A program made the translations under genes and the position numbers. A model generated the notes under the pieces. It had not been told where the DNA came from. It did no database searches and was given only the letters and a program-made list of their open reading frames with translations. A DNA stretch of 64,000 bases from NCBI RefSeq assembly GCF_947489365.1, contig NZ_CANLDB010000003.1, positions 186,001 to 250,000 on the forward strand. Reading direction: 5' to 3'. Source of the stretch: an uncultured Nocardioides sp. Lineage in GTDB: Bacteria; Actinomycetota; Actinomycetes; Propionibacteriales; Nocardioidaceae. Positions 8,292 to 16,423 of the stretch are shown one piece after another (the first letter of the stretch is position 1; each line of letters begins with the position of its first letter).

Positions 8292-8954
8292 ATGGGCCGC
8301 ACCACGTTCCACACCGACCCGGTGGAGGCCCTCGCCGGCGTCGCCGACGGCGACACGGTCCTCGTCGGCGGGTTCGGCATGGCCGGCATGCCGGTCCGCC
8401 TCGTCGACGCCCTCATCGACGTCGGGGCGAAGGGCCTCACGATCGTGTCCAACAACGCCGGCAACGGCGAGACCGGGCTCGCCGCCCTCTTGAAGGCCGG
8501 CCGGGTGGCCAAGGTCATCTGCTCGTTCCCCCGCCAGGCCGACTCCTACGTCTTCGACGGCCTCTACCGGGCCGGGGAGGTCGAGCTGGAGGTCGTCCCG
8601 CAGGGCAACCTCGCGGAGCGCATGCGCGCCGCCGGCGCCGGGATCGGTGCCTTCTACACGCCGACCGGGGTCGGCACGCTGCTCGCCGAGGGCAAGGAGC
8701 AGCGCACCATCGACGGGAGGGACCACGTGCTCGAGATGCCGATCCGCGGCGACTGGGCGCTCATCGCCGCGCAGGCCGCGGACCCGATGGGCAACCTCGT
8801 CTACCGCAAGACCGCCCGCAACTTCGGGCCCGTGATGGCGACCGCGGCCGCGACCACCGTCGTCGAGGTCCGCGAGACGGTCGACCTCGGGGCGATGGAC
8901 CCCGAGGCCGTCGTCACGCCCGGCATCTTCGTCGACCGGGTGGTGACGTCGTGA
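8292..8954 (+). CDS. pcaI: 3-oxoadipate CoA-transferase, alpha subunit
   Basis: With PcaJ, transfers CoA from succinyl-CoA to beta-ketoadipate. The 220-residue protein has the class I CoA-transferase alpha signature DTVLVGGFGMAGMPVRL near the N-terminus and the CoA-binding region GRVAKVICSFPRQ. ATG 8292 lies one base after the pcaL stop and is preceded by GGAGAG about 6 nt upstream, which decides the start against the longer open frame. It overlaps pcaJ by 4 nt. A succinyl-CoA:acetoacetate transferase (ScoA) is the close alternative family, but the pca context favours PcaI. Confidence 0.92.
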   Translation: MGRTTFHTDPVEALAGVADGDTVLVGGFGMAGMPVRLVDALIDVGAKGLTIVSNNAGNGETGLAALLKAGRVAKVICSFPRQADSYVFDGLYRAGEVELEVVPQGNLAERMRAAGAGIGAFYTPTGVGTLLAEGKEQRTIDGRDHVLEMPIRGDWALIAAQAADPMGNLVYRKTARNFGPVMATAAATTVVEVRETVDLGAMDPEAVVTPGIFVDRVVTS

Positions 8955-9631
8955 CCGCGCAGCAGGGCCTGCCGCTGGACGTCAGCGGCGCGGCCGAGCA
9001 CCCCGAGCCCCTCGACCGCGCCGGCCTCGCGGCCCGGGTGGCGCGCGACGTGCCGGCGTACGCCTACGTGAACCTCGGCATCGGCCAGCCCACCACCGTC
9101 GCCGACCACCTCGACCCCGCGCAGGGCGTCGTCCTCCACACCGAGAACGGGATGCTCGGCATGGGCCGCGCCGCCCACGACGACGAGGTGGACCCCGACC
9201 TCATCAACGCCGGCAAGGTGCCGGTCGTCGAGCCGCCGGGTGCGTCGTACTTCCACCACGCGGACTCCTTCGCGATGATGCGCGGCGGCCACCTCGACGT
9301 CTGCGTGCTCGGCGCCTTCCAGGTCAGCGCCGCCGGCGACCTCGCGAACTGGCACACCGGCGCGCCCGACGCGATCCCCGCCGTGGGCGGGGCGATGGAC
9401 CTCGCCATCGGCGCGAAGCAGGTGTTCGTGATGATGTCGCTGTTCGCCAAGGACGGCAGCCCGAAGATCGTGCCGTCCCTGACCTACCCCGCCACGGGGC
9501 TGGCCTGCGTCGACCGCGTCTTCACCGACCTCGGGGTCTTCGCGGTCGACCACGAGCGGGGCCGGGTGGTCCTGCTCGAGGCGTACGGCACCACCGCCGC
9601 CGACCTCGCGGAGCGCCTGACCGGAGCCTGA
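8951..9631 (+). CDS. pcaJ: 3-oxoadipate CoA-transferase, beta subunit
   Basis: Beta chain of the CoA-transferase, 226 residues. It carries the catalytic glutamate in VLHTENGMLGMG (the SENG-type motif of class I CoA-transferases) and the region YVNLGIGQPTTVADHL. GTG 8951 overlaps the pcaI stop (GTGA). It is the last gene of the pcaHGBLIJ operon. A PcaF-type thiolase, the final enzyme, is not adjacent; the thiolase at 46.5 kb looks like a beta-oxidation enzyme instead. Confidence 0.92.
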   Translation: MTAQQGLPLDVSGAAEHPEPLDRAGLAARVARDVPAYAYVNLGIGQPTTVADHLDPAQGVVLHTENGMLGMGRAAHDDEVDPDLINAGKVPVVEPPGASYFHHADSFAMMRGGHLDVCVLGAFQVSAAGDLANWHTGAPDAIPAVGGAMDLAIGAKQVFVMMSLFAKDGSPKIVPSLTYPATGLACVDRVFTDLGVFAVDHERGRVVLLEAYGTTAADLAERLTGA

Positions 9632-9684
9632 GCCGGCGCCTGACACGAGGGGTTTCCCCGTCGCGGCGGCGAGGCGGGTCTTCC

Positions 9685-9690
9685 TAGCGT
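9685..9690 (+). promoter_or_regulatory. -10 box TAGCGT of the SGNH hydrolase gene (leaderless)
   Basis: TAGCGT is followed by 7 nt and the ATG at 9698, with no ribosome site. The same TAGCGT-N7-ATG arrangement recurs at 36958-36973. Confidence 0.45.
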
Positions 9691-9697
9691 CACCGGC

Positions 9698-10753
9698 ATG
9701 CGCGCACGCCACGTCGTCGGACCCCTCGCCGCCCTGCTCGCCTCCCCGCTGCTCACCGGCGTCGCCCCCGCGGGGGCGGAGGACGCGGGCGCGGCCGCGC
9801 AGGCCTTGGAGTACGTCGCGCTCGGCGACTCCTACTCCTCGGGCACCGGCACCCGCGACTACCTGGACGACGGGACCGACTGCGAGCGGTCGGCCCGCGC
9901 CTACCCGAGCCTGCTGGCCGCAGCCCGGGGCTGGTCGCTGAACCTCCGCGCCTGCTCCGGCGCCACCATCGGTGACGTGACGGCCTCCCAGCTGTCCGCC
10001 CTCGGCGCGGGCACGGGCCGGGTGACGATCTCGGTCGGCGGCAACGACGCCGGGTTCGCCGACGTCCTCACCGAGTGCGCGCTCCCGGCCTGGGCCAGCG
10101 ACTGCGACGCCGCGGTCGACGACGCCCAGGCGTACGTCGCGGGCCCGCTGCCCGGGGCGCTGGGCACGCTGTACGACCGCGTCCGGACCGCTGCCCCGAA
10201 CGCCCGCGTCACCGTCGTCGGCTACCCCCGTGTCTTCATGGGGGAGGACTGCAACGCCGGCACCTTCTTCTCCCCGTCGGAGCAGACCCGGCTCAACCAG
10301 ACCGCCGACCAGCTCAACACCCGGCTGTCCGCCGCGGCGAGCGGGCGAGGCTTCGCCTTCGCGAACCCGACCTCGGCGTTCACCGGCCACGCGGTCTGCG
10401 ACGACGTCGAGTGGCTGAACGGCCTGTCGAACCCGGTCGGGGAGAGCTACCACCCCAACGTCGCGGGCCACCGCGACGGCTACACGCCCGTCGTCGGCGG
10501 CGTGACGCCGAGCACGTCGGCCGTCGCCGCGGCCCGCGCCTCGGCCGACGAGCAGGCCGCCCGCCAGCGCCGGTACGCCGCGCGGGACGCGGGGATCGAG
10601 CCCCGCCCGTTCATCGCCCCCGACCTGGACTCGCCGGCGGTGCGCCGCGCGGCGCGCGAGGCGGGGGTCGACCTGTCCGACCCGAAGTCGGTGCGGCGTG
10701 CCGACCGCCGGTACTCTTGGGCGCAGGCACGCGACCGGCGCGACCTGCGATGA
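9698..10753 (+). CDS. Secreted SGNH/GDSL-family hydrolase (lipase/esterase)
   Basis: Probably exported esterase. A Sec signal peptide covers residues 1 to about 27 (hydrophobic core then APAGA). The mature SGNH fold shows block I GDSYSSG with the nucleophile Ser45, block III SVGGND, and block V SYHPN with the catalytic His. Six cysteines in the catalytic part could form three disulfides, as in Streptomyces secreted lipases of this family. The last 80 residues (after about 270) are a charged Ala/Arg-rich tail without recognisable domain. It stands alone between the pca operon and a TerC gene. Substrate is unknown; phospholipase or polyester esterase are also possible. Confidence 0.88.
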   Translation: MRARHVVGPLAALLASPLLTGVAPAGAEDAGAAAQALEYVALGDSYSSGTGTRDYLDDGTDCERSARAYPSLLAAARGWSLNLRACSGATIGDVTASQLSALGAGTGRVTISVGGNDAGFADVLTECALPAWASDCDAAVDDAQAYVAGPLPGALGTLYDRVRTAAPNARVTVVGYPRVFMGEDCNAGTFFSPSEQTRLNQTADQLNTRLSAAASGRGFAFANPTSAFTGHAVCDDVEWLNGLSNPVGESYHPNVAGHRDGYTPVVGGVTPSTSAVAAARASADEQAARQRRYAARDAGIEPRPFIAPDLDSPAVRRAAREAGVDLSDPKSVRRADRRYSWAQARDRRDLR

Positions 10754-10810
10754 CCATCGCGGGGCGAGAGGTGTGCGGCTGACACTGCACCCTGAGGATC
10801 GGACCTTCGC

Positions 10811-11923
10811 ATGGATGACCTGGTCGTATCGCCGCTCGTCTGGGGGCTGACGGTCGCCGCCATCATCGGCCTGCTCGCGTTCGACTTCGTCTTCCACGTC
10901 CGCAAGGCGCACGAGCCGACGCTGCGCGAGGCGGCGGTCTGGTCCGCCATCTACGTGGGCCTCGCCGTGCTCTTCGGTCTCGGGTTCCTCTGGTTCACGT
11001 GGGACGCCCACGGCGCCACCTACGGCGGCGAGTACTTCGCGGGCTACATCACGGAGAAGGCGCTGAGCGTCGACAACCTCTTCGTGTTCCTCGTCATCAT
11101 GGCGAGCTTCAAGGTCCCGCGCGCCGACCAGCAGAAGGTGCTGCTGTTCGGCATCGTCTTCGCGCTGATCGCCCGCTCGGCCTTCATCGCCGTCGGCGCG
11201 GCCCTGGTGGCGCAGTTCGTCTGGATCTTCTACATCTTCGGCCTGATCCTCTTCTACACGGCGCTGACGCTCCTGAAGGACGACAGCGAGGACGACGCCG
11301 CGGACAACTTCGTGATCCGCTTCGCGCAGAAGCGCATGAACACCACCGACTACTACGACGGTGACAAGCTGTTCACGTACGAGAACGGCAAGCGGATGAT
11401 GACGCCGATGCTGCTCGTGATGATCGCGATCGGCGGCACCGACCTGCTCTTCGCGCTGGACTCGATCCCCGCGATCTTCGGCCTGACGCAGGAGAGCTAC
11501 ATCGTCTTCACGGCCACGGCGTTCTCGCTGATGGGCCTGCGGCAGCTGTTCTTCCTCATCGACGGCCTGCTCGACCGCCTGATCTACCTGTCCTACGGCC
11601 TGGCGATCATCCTCGCCTTCATCGGCGTGAAGCTGTTCATCCACGCCCTCCACGAGAACAACATCTCCTGGATCAACGGCGGCGACCCGGTCATCGACTG
11701 GGAGGTCAGCACCGGGGTGTCGCTCGGCGTGATCGTCGGCGTCCTCCTCATCACGGTCATCGCCTCGCTGACCAGCCCGAAGGGCCGCGAGATGGCCAAG
11801 AAGGGCAACGCCCGCGAGGAGAACGGCATGGGCACGCCCGAGGGCACCGGCTCGCCGACCGGCAAGGACTCCCGCGCCGACGAGGCGAGCACGGGGGAGA
11901 GCGCCTCGACCGACGGTCGCTAG
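10811..11923 (+). CDS. TerC/Alx-family integral membrane protein
   Basis: Membrane protein of 370 residues with 8-9 hydrophobic segments and the family hallmarks EYFAGYITEKALSVDNLFVF (first half) and IGGTDLLFALDSIPAIFG (second half), each with conserved Asp/Asn in the membrane. TerC relatives are linked to tellurite resistance and more recently to Mn2+ efflux or metalation of secreted proteins. A hydrophilic Gly/Ser/Glu-rich tail of about 45 residues follows the last segment. ATG 10811 has a distant GAGGAT upstream. I looked for a manganese (yybP-ykoY) riboswitch in the 57-bp gap and saw none. Confidence 0.88.
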   Translation: MDDLVVSPLVWGLTVAAIIGLLAFDFVFHVRKAHEPTLREAAVWSAIYVGLAVLFGLGFLWFTWDAHGATYGGEYFAGYITEKALSVDNLFVFLVIMASFKVPRADQQKVLLFGIVFALIARSAFIAVGAALVAQFVWIFYIFGLILFYTALTLLKDDSEDDAADNFVIRFAQKRMNTTDYYDGDKLFTYENGKRMMTPMLLVMIAIGGTDLLFALDSIPAIFGLTQESYIVFTATAFSLMGLRQLFFLIDGLLDRLIYLSYGLAIILAFIGVKLFIHALHENNISWINGGDPVIDWEVSTGVSLGVIVGVLLITVIASLTSPKGREMAKKGNAREENGMGTPEGTGSPTGKDSRADEASTGESASTDGR

Positions 11924-11926
11924 TCC

Positions 11927-14608
11927 GTGGCGCCGGCGCTCGTCGGCCGCGCGGAGCTGATCGGTCGGCTCCGCGGGTTGCTGGGCGCCGGGACACCGGT
12001 CGCACTCGTCGGACGACGGGGGGTCGGCCGCAGCGCGGTCCTCGACGCCCTCGCCGACGCCCACGTCGCCGAGGGCGGCTGGGTGCTGCGGGTCGGCGGC
12101 GTCGCCGGCGAGCAGGGCCTCGCCTACGGGGCAGTCCGCGACCTGTTCGCGCAGCTCCCGGACGACCTGCGGGCCCCCGTCGACCTCGAGAAGGTGGACG
12201 ACCCCCACCGGTGCGCCCTCGAGCTGCTGCGCGCCCTGGCGGGCCGGGTGCGGGTGCTCGTCCTCGTGGACGACGGACACCTCGTCGACCCCGCGTCCCT
12301 CGGCGTCCTGGCCTTCGCCTGCCGGCGGCTGACCGACACCGTCGCGAGCCTCGTCGCCGTCGACGCGGCGTACCCCCTCCCCACGGCGCTGGAGGTGCCC
12401 GGCCTCGCCGAGGTCGAGGTCCCGCCGCTCGACAGCACCGGCACCATCGAGCTGCTCGCGCCGTACGGCGTGGGCCCGCGCGCCGCGCAGCGCCTGCACG
12501 TCGAGTCCGGCGGCGTCCCGGCGCTGGCGCTCGCGCTGGGCGGCGCGGCCGGTGACCGGCCCGCGCTGCTCGGGCGACCCACCGGCGTCCCGGTCGAGCT
12601 GGAGCGCGCCCTCGGCGCCCGCCTCGCGGCCCTGCCCGACGAGGTCGTCGGCACCCTCGTGTGCGCCGCCCTGCTGCTGCGGCCCACCGTGCGGCAGCTG
12701 GAGCGCGCCGGGCGCGCCGACGCCGAGGAGCACCTGCGCCGGGCCTCCCGGGTGGGCCTCGTACGACGGGACTCCTCGACGGTCCGGCTCGTGCCGCCCG
12801 TGCTGGGCCGCCTCCTCGCCGAGCGGGCCGGGGCGGAGGTCCGCACCGCCTGGCACCGCCAGCTCGCCGAGGTGGCCACCACCCCCGCCGACCGGGTCCG
12901 CCACCTGGCCCTCGCCGATCCCCGGCCCGACGCCGACCTCGCCCACGAGCTCGCCCGGCACGCCCGCGAGGCCGGGGCCCGCGGCGAGCGGGGGACCGCC
13001 GCCGACCTGAGCCTCCTCGCCGCGCAGCACGCGACCGCGGAGCTCGCCGCCGAGCGCGCCGAGTGGCTGGCCGCGACCGTCGAGCACGGCACCGCCGGCG
13101 ACGCCGCGGAGGCGGCGTACGACGCCCTGGAGGAGTTCTGGGACGCGGGCCCGACCCCCGAGCAGCGCGTCCGCGTCCGGCTGGCGCTGCTGGAGCTGGC
13201 GGGCGCGACCGTGATGGCGATGGAGGAGGTGCTCACCGCGGCCCGGGCGGACGCGGGCACCGACGAGCGTCTCCTCGCCGACGTCCTGCTCCAGCGGGCC
13301 CGGCTGTCGATGGTCGACTCCCGTCCGATCGAGGCCGGCCTGGCCGCCGAGGAGGGAGTGCGGCTCCTGCGCCGCTCCGGCGACGCGGCCGCGCTCGCCA
13401 CCGCCCTGCCGGTGCTGGCCGTCGCCCGGCGCTGGACCGGCCGCGGCGACCCCGACGTCCTCCTCGACGAGGCGCTGGCGCTGCCCGTGGAGCCCGAGAC
13501 CGGCAGGGTCCACACCTCCCCGGCGTACATGGCCGCCCGCTTCGCGCTGTACGACGACCGCCTCGAGGCGTCCCTGACCCAGTTCCGCACCCTGCTGGCC
13601 CGCGCCGACCACGGACCCGCCGCGGACCGGATGCACCTGCTGCGCAGCCTCGTCGAGGTCGCCGTCCGCCGGGGGGACTGCGAGACGGCGCTGCACCACG
13701 CCGGACGCGCCGCCGCGCTGGCCGAGGAGCACGACGTCGCGCCGTACTCGGTCTGGTTCGTCTCCGCCCTGGCGGAGCTCGCGGGCGGCGGCCTCGACCA
13801 CGGGCTCGCCCTCGCCACGCGGGGGGCCGCCGTCGCCGCCGACGAGCGGGACAACCGCTACCTCCAGCGCCACCTGATCCTCATCGGCCACGCGCGCCTG
13901 AGACGGGGGGAGTCGGCCTCCGCGGCGGAGGCGTTGCGGCAGGTGGAGGCCATCGAGGAGGGGCACCGGATCAGCGACCCCACCGTGAACCGGTGGCAGG
14001 CGGACCTCGTGTCGGCCCTGGTCGCGCTCGGGGACGTCGACTCCGCCGCCGGGGTCCTCGCCCGCGCCCGCCGCGCCCTCGACGGACGCCACGGCACCGA
14101 CGGCGTGGCGGCGCAGCTGGACCGCGTCGAGGCCGAGGTGCTCACCGCCCGCGGGGAGACCCACGAGGCCACCGGCCTCCTCGACCGCTCCGAGAAGGTC
14201 TGTCGCGACCTCGGGCTCGGCATCGACGTCGGCCGGGCCATGCTGTCCCGCGCCCACCTGGAGCGACGCCGCCGGCGGGCCGCGGCGTCCCGGGACGCCC
14301 TCGCCGCCGCCCACGCCCACTTCAGCGCGCTGCGGGCCCGGCCCTGGGTGAGCCAGATCGAGGCCGAGCAGCAGGGCTCCGCCGGGGCGGGGCCCACCCC
14401 CGGGGGCGAGGGGATCCTCTCGGCGCTGACCGACGCCGAGCGCGGCGTCGCCCTCGCCGTCGCCGACGGCGCGACCAACAGGGAGACGGCCGAGCGGCTC
14501 TGGCTGAGCGTCAAGACGGTCGAGGCGGCCCTGACGCGGGTCTACCGCAAGCTCGGGGTCCGGTCCCGGACCGAGCTCGCGGCGCTGCTGCGCGAGCACC
14601 TGCCGTAG
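11927..14608 (+). CDS. Large LuxR-type ATPase regulator (LAL-like)
   Basis: 893-residue protein. The N-terminal STAND/AAA-like ATPase has a P-loop GRRGVGRSAVL near residue 30 and a Walker B-like strand RVLVLVDDGHLVD near residue 112. The middle is a long alpha-helical, probably TPR-like sensor region (about 280-800). The C-terminal LuxR HTH (about 828-890) reads ALTDAERGVALAVADGATN followed by ETAERLWLSVKTVEAALTRVYRKLG. Such regulators usually activate metabolic or antibiotic genes in response to a ligand. GTG 11927 lies 3 bp after the TerC stop, suggesting cotranscription. The target is unknown; the intergenic operators before the downstream dehydrogenase are candidates. Confidence 0.85.
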   Translation: MAPALVGRAELIGRLRGLLGAGTPVALVGRRGVGRSAVLDALADAHVAEGGWVLRVGGVAGEQGLAYGAVRDLFAQLPDDLRAPVDLEKVDDPHRCALELLRALAGRVRVLVLVDDGHLVDPASLGVLAFACRRLTDTVASLVAVDAAYPLPTALEVPGLAEVEVPPLDSTGTIELLAPYGVGPRAAQRLHVESGGVPALALALGGAAGDRPALLGRPTGVPVELERALGARLAALPDEVVGTLVCAALLLRPTVRQLERAGRADAEEHLRRASRVGLVRRDSSTVRLVPPVLGRLLAERAGAEVRTAWHRQLAEVATTPADRVRHLALADPRPDADLAHELARHAREAGARGERGTAADLSLLAAQHATAELAAERAEWLAATVEHGTAGDAAEAAYDALEEFWDAGPTPEQRVRVRLALLELAGATVMAMEEVLTAARADAGTDERLLADVLLQRARLSMVDSRPIEAGLAAEEGVRLLRRSGDAAALATALPVLAVARRWTGRGDPDVLLDEALALPVEPETGRVHTSPAYMAARFALYDDRLEASLTQFRTLLARADHGPAADRMHLLRSLVEVAVRRGDCETALHHAGRAAALAEEHDVAPYSVWFVSALAELAGGGLDHGLALATRGAAVAADERDNRYLQRHLILIGHARLRRGESASAAEALRQVEAIEEGHRISDPTVNRWQADLVSALVALGDVDSAAGVLARARRALDGRHGTDGVAAQLDRVEAEVLTARGETHEATGLLDRSEKVCRDLGLGIDVGRAMLSRAHLERRRRRAAASRDALAAAHAHFSALRARPWVSQIEAEQQGSAGAGPTPGGEGILSALTDAERGVALAVADGATNRETAERLWLSVKTVEAALTRVYRKLGVRSRTELAALLREHLP

Positions 14609-14715
14609 GCGTCCGGACGGGCTTCCCGGACGTTCCCGGACAGCTGCCGGGCCGACCGGACAGCCGCGCGACGCCGAACGACGGCACGGATCGCCGTGCC
14701 CTGCCCCGGACAAAG

Positions 14716-14753
14716 CCGAACCCCTCGCCGCATGGGGTCGGCAAGGGGTTCGG
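14716..14753 (+). terminator. Stem-loop terminator of the LuxR-type gene
   Basis: 15-bp stem (14716-14730 with 14739-14753, one mismatch) around an 8-nt loop. It lies about 110 bp after the regulator stop. No T-run follows. Confidence 0.7.
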
Positions 14754-14760
14754 TACGGAG

Positions 14761-14790
14761 GACAATACCCCCTGCCACCCAGGGATTGTC
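14761..14790. promoter_or_regulatory. Imperfect dyad GACAAT...ATTGTC
   Basis: GACAAT at 14761 and ATTGTC at 14785 are perfect arms, extended by CCC/GGG with one bulge. It may be an operator or a second hairpin. Confidence 0.35.
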
Positions 14791-14830
14791 AGCAGGTCCG
14801 GAAAAACATCTGTTGGGAGCATCTTTGGTG

Positions 14831-14854
14831 GGTGCCGACACCTGTGTCGGCACC
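14831..14854. promoter_or_regulatory. Perfect palindrome upstream of the dehydrogenase gene
   Basis: GGTGCCGACAC-CT-GTGTCGGCACC: 11-bp arms and a 2-nt spacer, 112 bp before the start codon. The tight symmetry suggests a dimeric regulator site; a hairpin is the alternative. Confidence 0.45.
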
Positions 14855-14965
14855 GCTGTCCCGGCGCTGTCCCGGCGCTGTCCCCGCGCCGGTCCCGTGC
14901 TGGTCCTGCGCTGGGCATGACGGTCACCGCTGACTGCGGGCCGCCCGTCGTGTCAGAGTTGTCCC

Positions 14966-16423
14966 ATGCTCGACGACGCGCTGCTGGCCCCCGACCACCG
15001 CCGCCTCCTGATCGGGGGTGACTGGCGTGACGCCTCCGGTGGCGGCACCTTCGAGGTGCTCGACCCGGCGGACGAGTCCCTCCTGGCGACGGTCGCCGAC
15101 GCGTCCGTCGACGACAGCGTCGCGGCACTCGACGCCGCCGTCGCCGCGCAGCACGACTGGGCCCGCACGCCCCCGCGCGAGCGCAGCGAGATGCTCCGCG
15201 CCACCTTCGAGAAGGTCACCGCGCAGACAGACCGCTTCGCCGAGCTGATGAGCCTCGAGATGGGCAAGCCGCTCGGCGAGGCCGCCGGCGAGGTCGCCTA
15301 CGCGATGGAGTTCGTGCGCTGGTTCGCCGAGGAGGCGGTCCGCATCAGCGGCCGCTGGATGACGGCGCCCGCCGGCGGCACCCGGCTCCTCACCATCCCC
15401 AAGCCGGTCGGCCCCTGCCTGCTCATCACCCCGTGGAACTTCCCGCTCGCCATGGGCACCCGGAAGATCGGGCCCGCGATCGCCGCCGGCTGCACCATGG
15501 TCGTGAAGCCGGCGCCGGCGACGCCGCTGACGATGCTCGCCCTCGCCGAGGTCCTCACCGAGTGCGGCCTGCCGCCCGGCGTCCTCAACGTCGTCCCGAC
15601 GACGTCCGACAAGGACATGAGCGTCCGGTTGCAGGAGGACGCCCGTCTGCGGAAGGTCAGCTTCACCGGGTCCACCGCCGTGGGGCGCACCCTGGTCCGC
15701 CAGTCGGCCGACCACCTCCAGCGCGTGAGCATGGAGCTGGGCGGCAACGCGCCGTTCCTCGTCTTCGAGGACGCCGACCTCGACGCGGCGGTCGACGGGC
15801 TGATGGCCGCGAAGATGCGCAACATGGGCCAGGCCTGCACCGCGGCCAACCGGATCATGGTGCACTCCTCGGTCGCCGAGGAGTTCTCCGCCAAGGTCGC
15901 GGAGAAGATGGGCGCGCTGACGGTGGGCCGTGGCCAGGACGACGGCGTGGACGTCGGCCCGCTGGTCAACGCGGCGGCCGTCGACAAGGTCGCGGACCTC
16001 GTCGCCGACGCCGTGTCGCAGGGCGCCGAGGTCGTCGTCGGGGGCGAGCGCCCCGAGGGACCCGGCTACTTCTACCCGCCGACCGTCCTGACCGGCGTCC
16101 CCGAGGCGGCGCGGATCACCCGCGAGGAGGTCTTCGGCCCTGTTGCGGCGATCACCACGTTCGAGACCGAGGACGAGGCCGTCGAACGCGCCAACGACAC
16201 TGAGTACGGGCTCTCGTCGTACGCGTTCACGAACGACATCGCCCGGACGATCCGGCTCGCCGAGCGCCTCGAGTACGGCATGCTCGGCGCCAACGCCGGT
16301 CTGGTGTCCAACCCGGCCGCGCCGTTCGGTGGTCTGAAGGAGAGCGGCTACGGCCGGGAGGGCGGCTTCGAGGGGATCGAGGAGTACCTCGAGACCACCT
16401 ACGTGGTGATCCCCGTCGACTGA
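14966..16423 (+). CDS. gabD: NAD(P)-dependent succinate-semialdehyde dehydrogenase-type aldehyde dehydrogenase
   Basis: Oxidises an aldehyde, probably succinic semialdehyde, to the acid. The 485-residue ALDH has the cofactor segment GPCLLITPWNFPLAMGTRKI, the catalytic Glu257 in MELGGNAP and the nucleophile Cys291 in GQACTAANR, followed by REEVFGPVAAI and PFGGLKESGYGREGG. These match the GabD/SSADH branch better than betaine aldehyde dehydrogenases. ATG 14966 lacks a strong ribosome site. No GABA transaminase is adjacent, so the aldehyde source is unknown. The 3' end overlaps the convergent flotillin gene by 25 bp. Specificity within ALDH cannot be fixed from motifs alone. Confidence 0.85.
   Translation: MLDDALLAPDHRRLLIGGDWRDASGGGTFEVLDPADESLLATVADASVDDSVAALDAAVAAQHDWARTPPRERSEMLRATFEKVTAQTDRFAELMSLEMGKPLGEAAGEVAYAMEFVRWFAEEAVRISGRWMTAPAGGTRLLTIPKPVGPCLLITPWNFPLAMGTRKIGPAIAAGCTMVVKPAPATPLTMLALAEVLTECGLPPGVLNVVPTTSDKDMSVRLQEDARLRKVSFTGSTAVGRTLVRQSADHLQRVSMELGGNAPFLVFEDADLDAAVDGLMAAKMRNMGQACTAANRIMVHSSVAEEFSAKVAEKMGALTVGRGQDDGVDVGPLVNAAAVDKVADLVADAVSQGAEVVVGGERPEGPGYFYPPTVLTGVPEAARITREEVFGPVAAITTFETEDEAVERANDTEYGLSSYAFTNDIARTIRLAERLEYGMLGANAGLVSNPAAPFGGLKESGYGREGGFEGIEEYLETTYVVIPVD

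Larger units (their letters stand above)
14609..14965. other. 357-bp intergenic region with terminator and several dyads
   Basis: No gene was found. The region has a strong stem-loop (14716-14753), an imperfect dyad (14761-14790), a local AT-richer stretch (14800-14828), a perfect 11-bp-arm palindrome (14831-14854) and three tandem CTGTCCC[GC]GCG-type 11-bp units (about 14856-14888) just before the dehydrogenase gene. Confidence 0.6.

Noticed and set aside
10754-10810. Manganese (yybP-ykoY) riboswitch upstream of the TerC gene
   Set aside because: The gap is only 57 bp and lacks the conserved core sequences expected of that riboswitch.
8801-14713. A 1970-codon open frame on the minus strand
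   Set aside because: It lies opposite seven well-supported genes, has a biased Gly/Arg/Asp/Val composition and no domain. It is a GC-rich antisense shadow.
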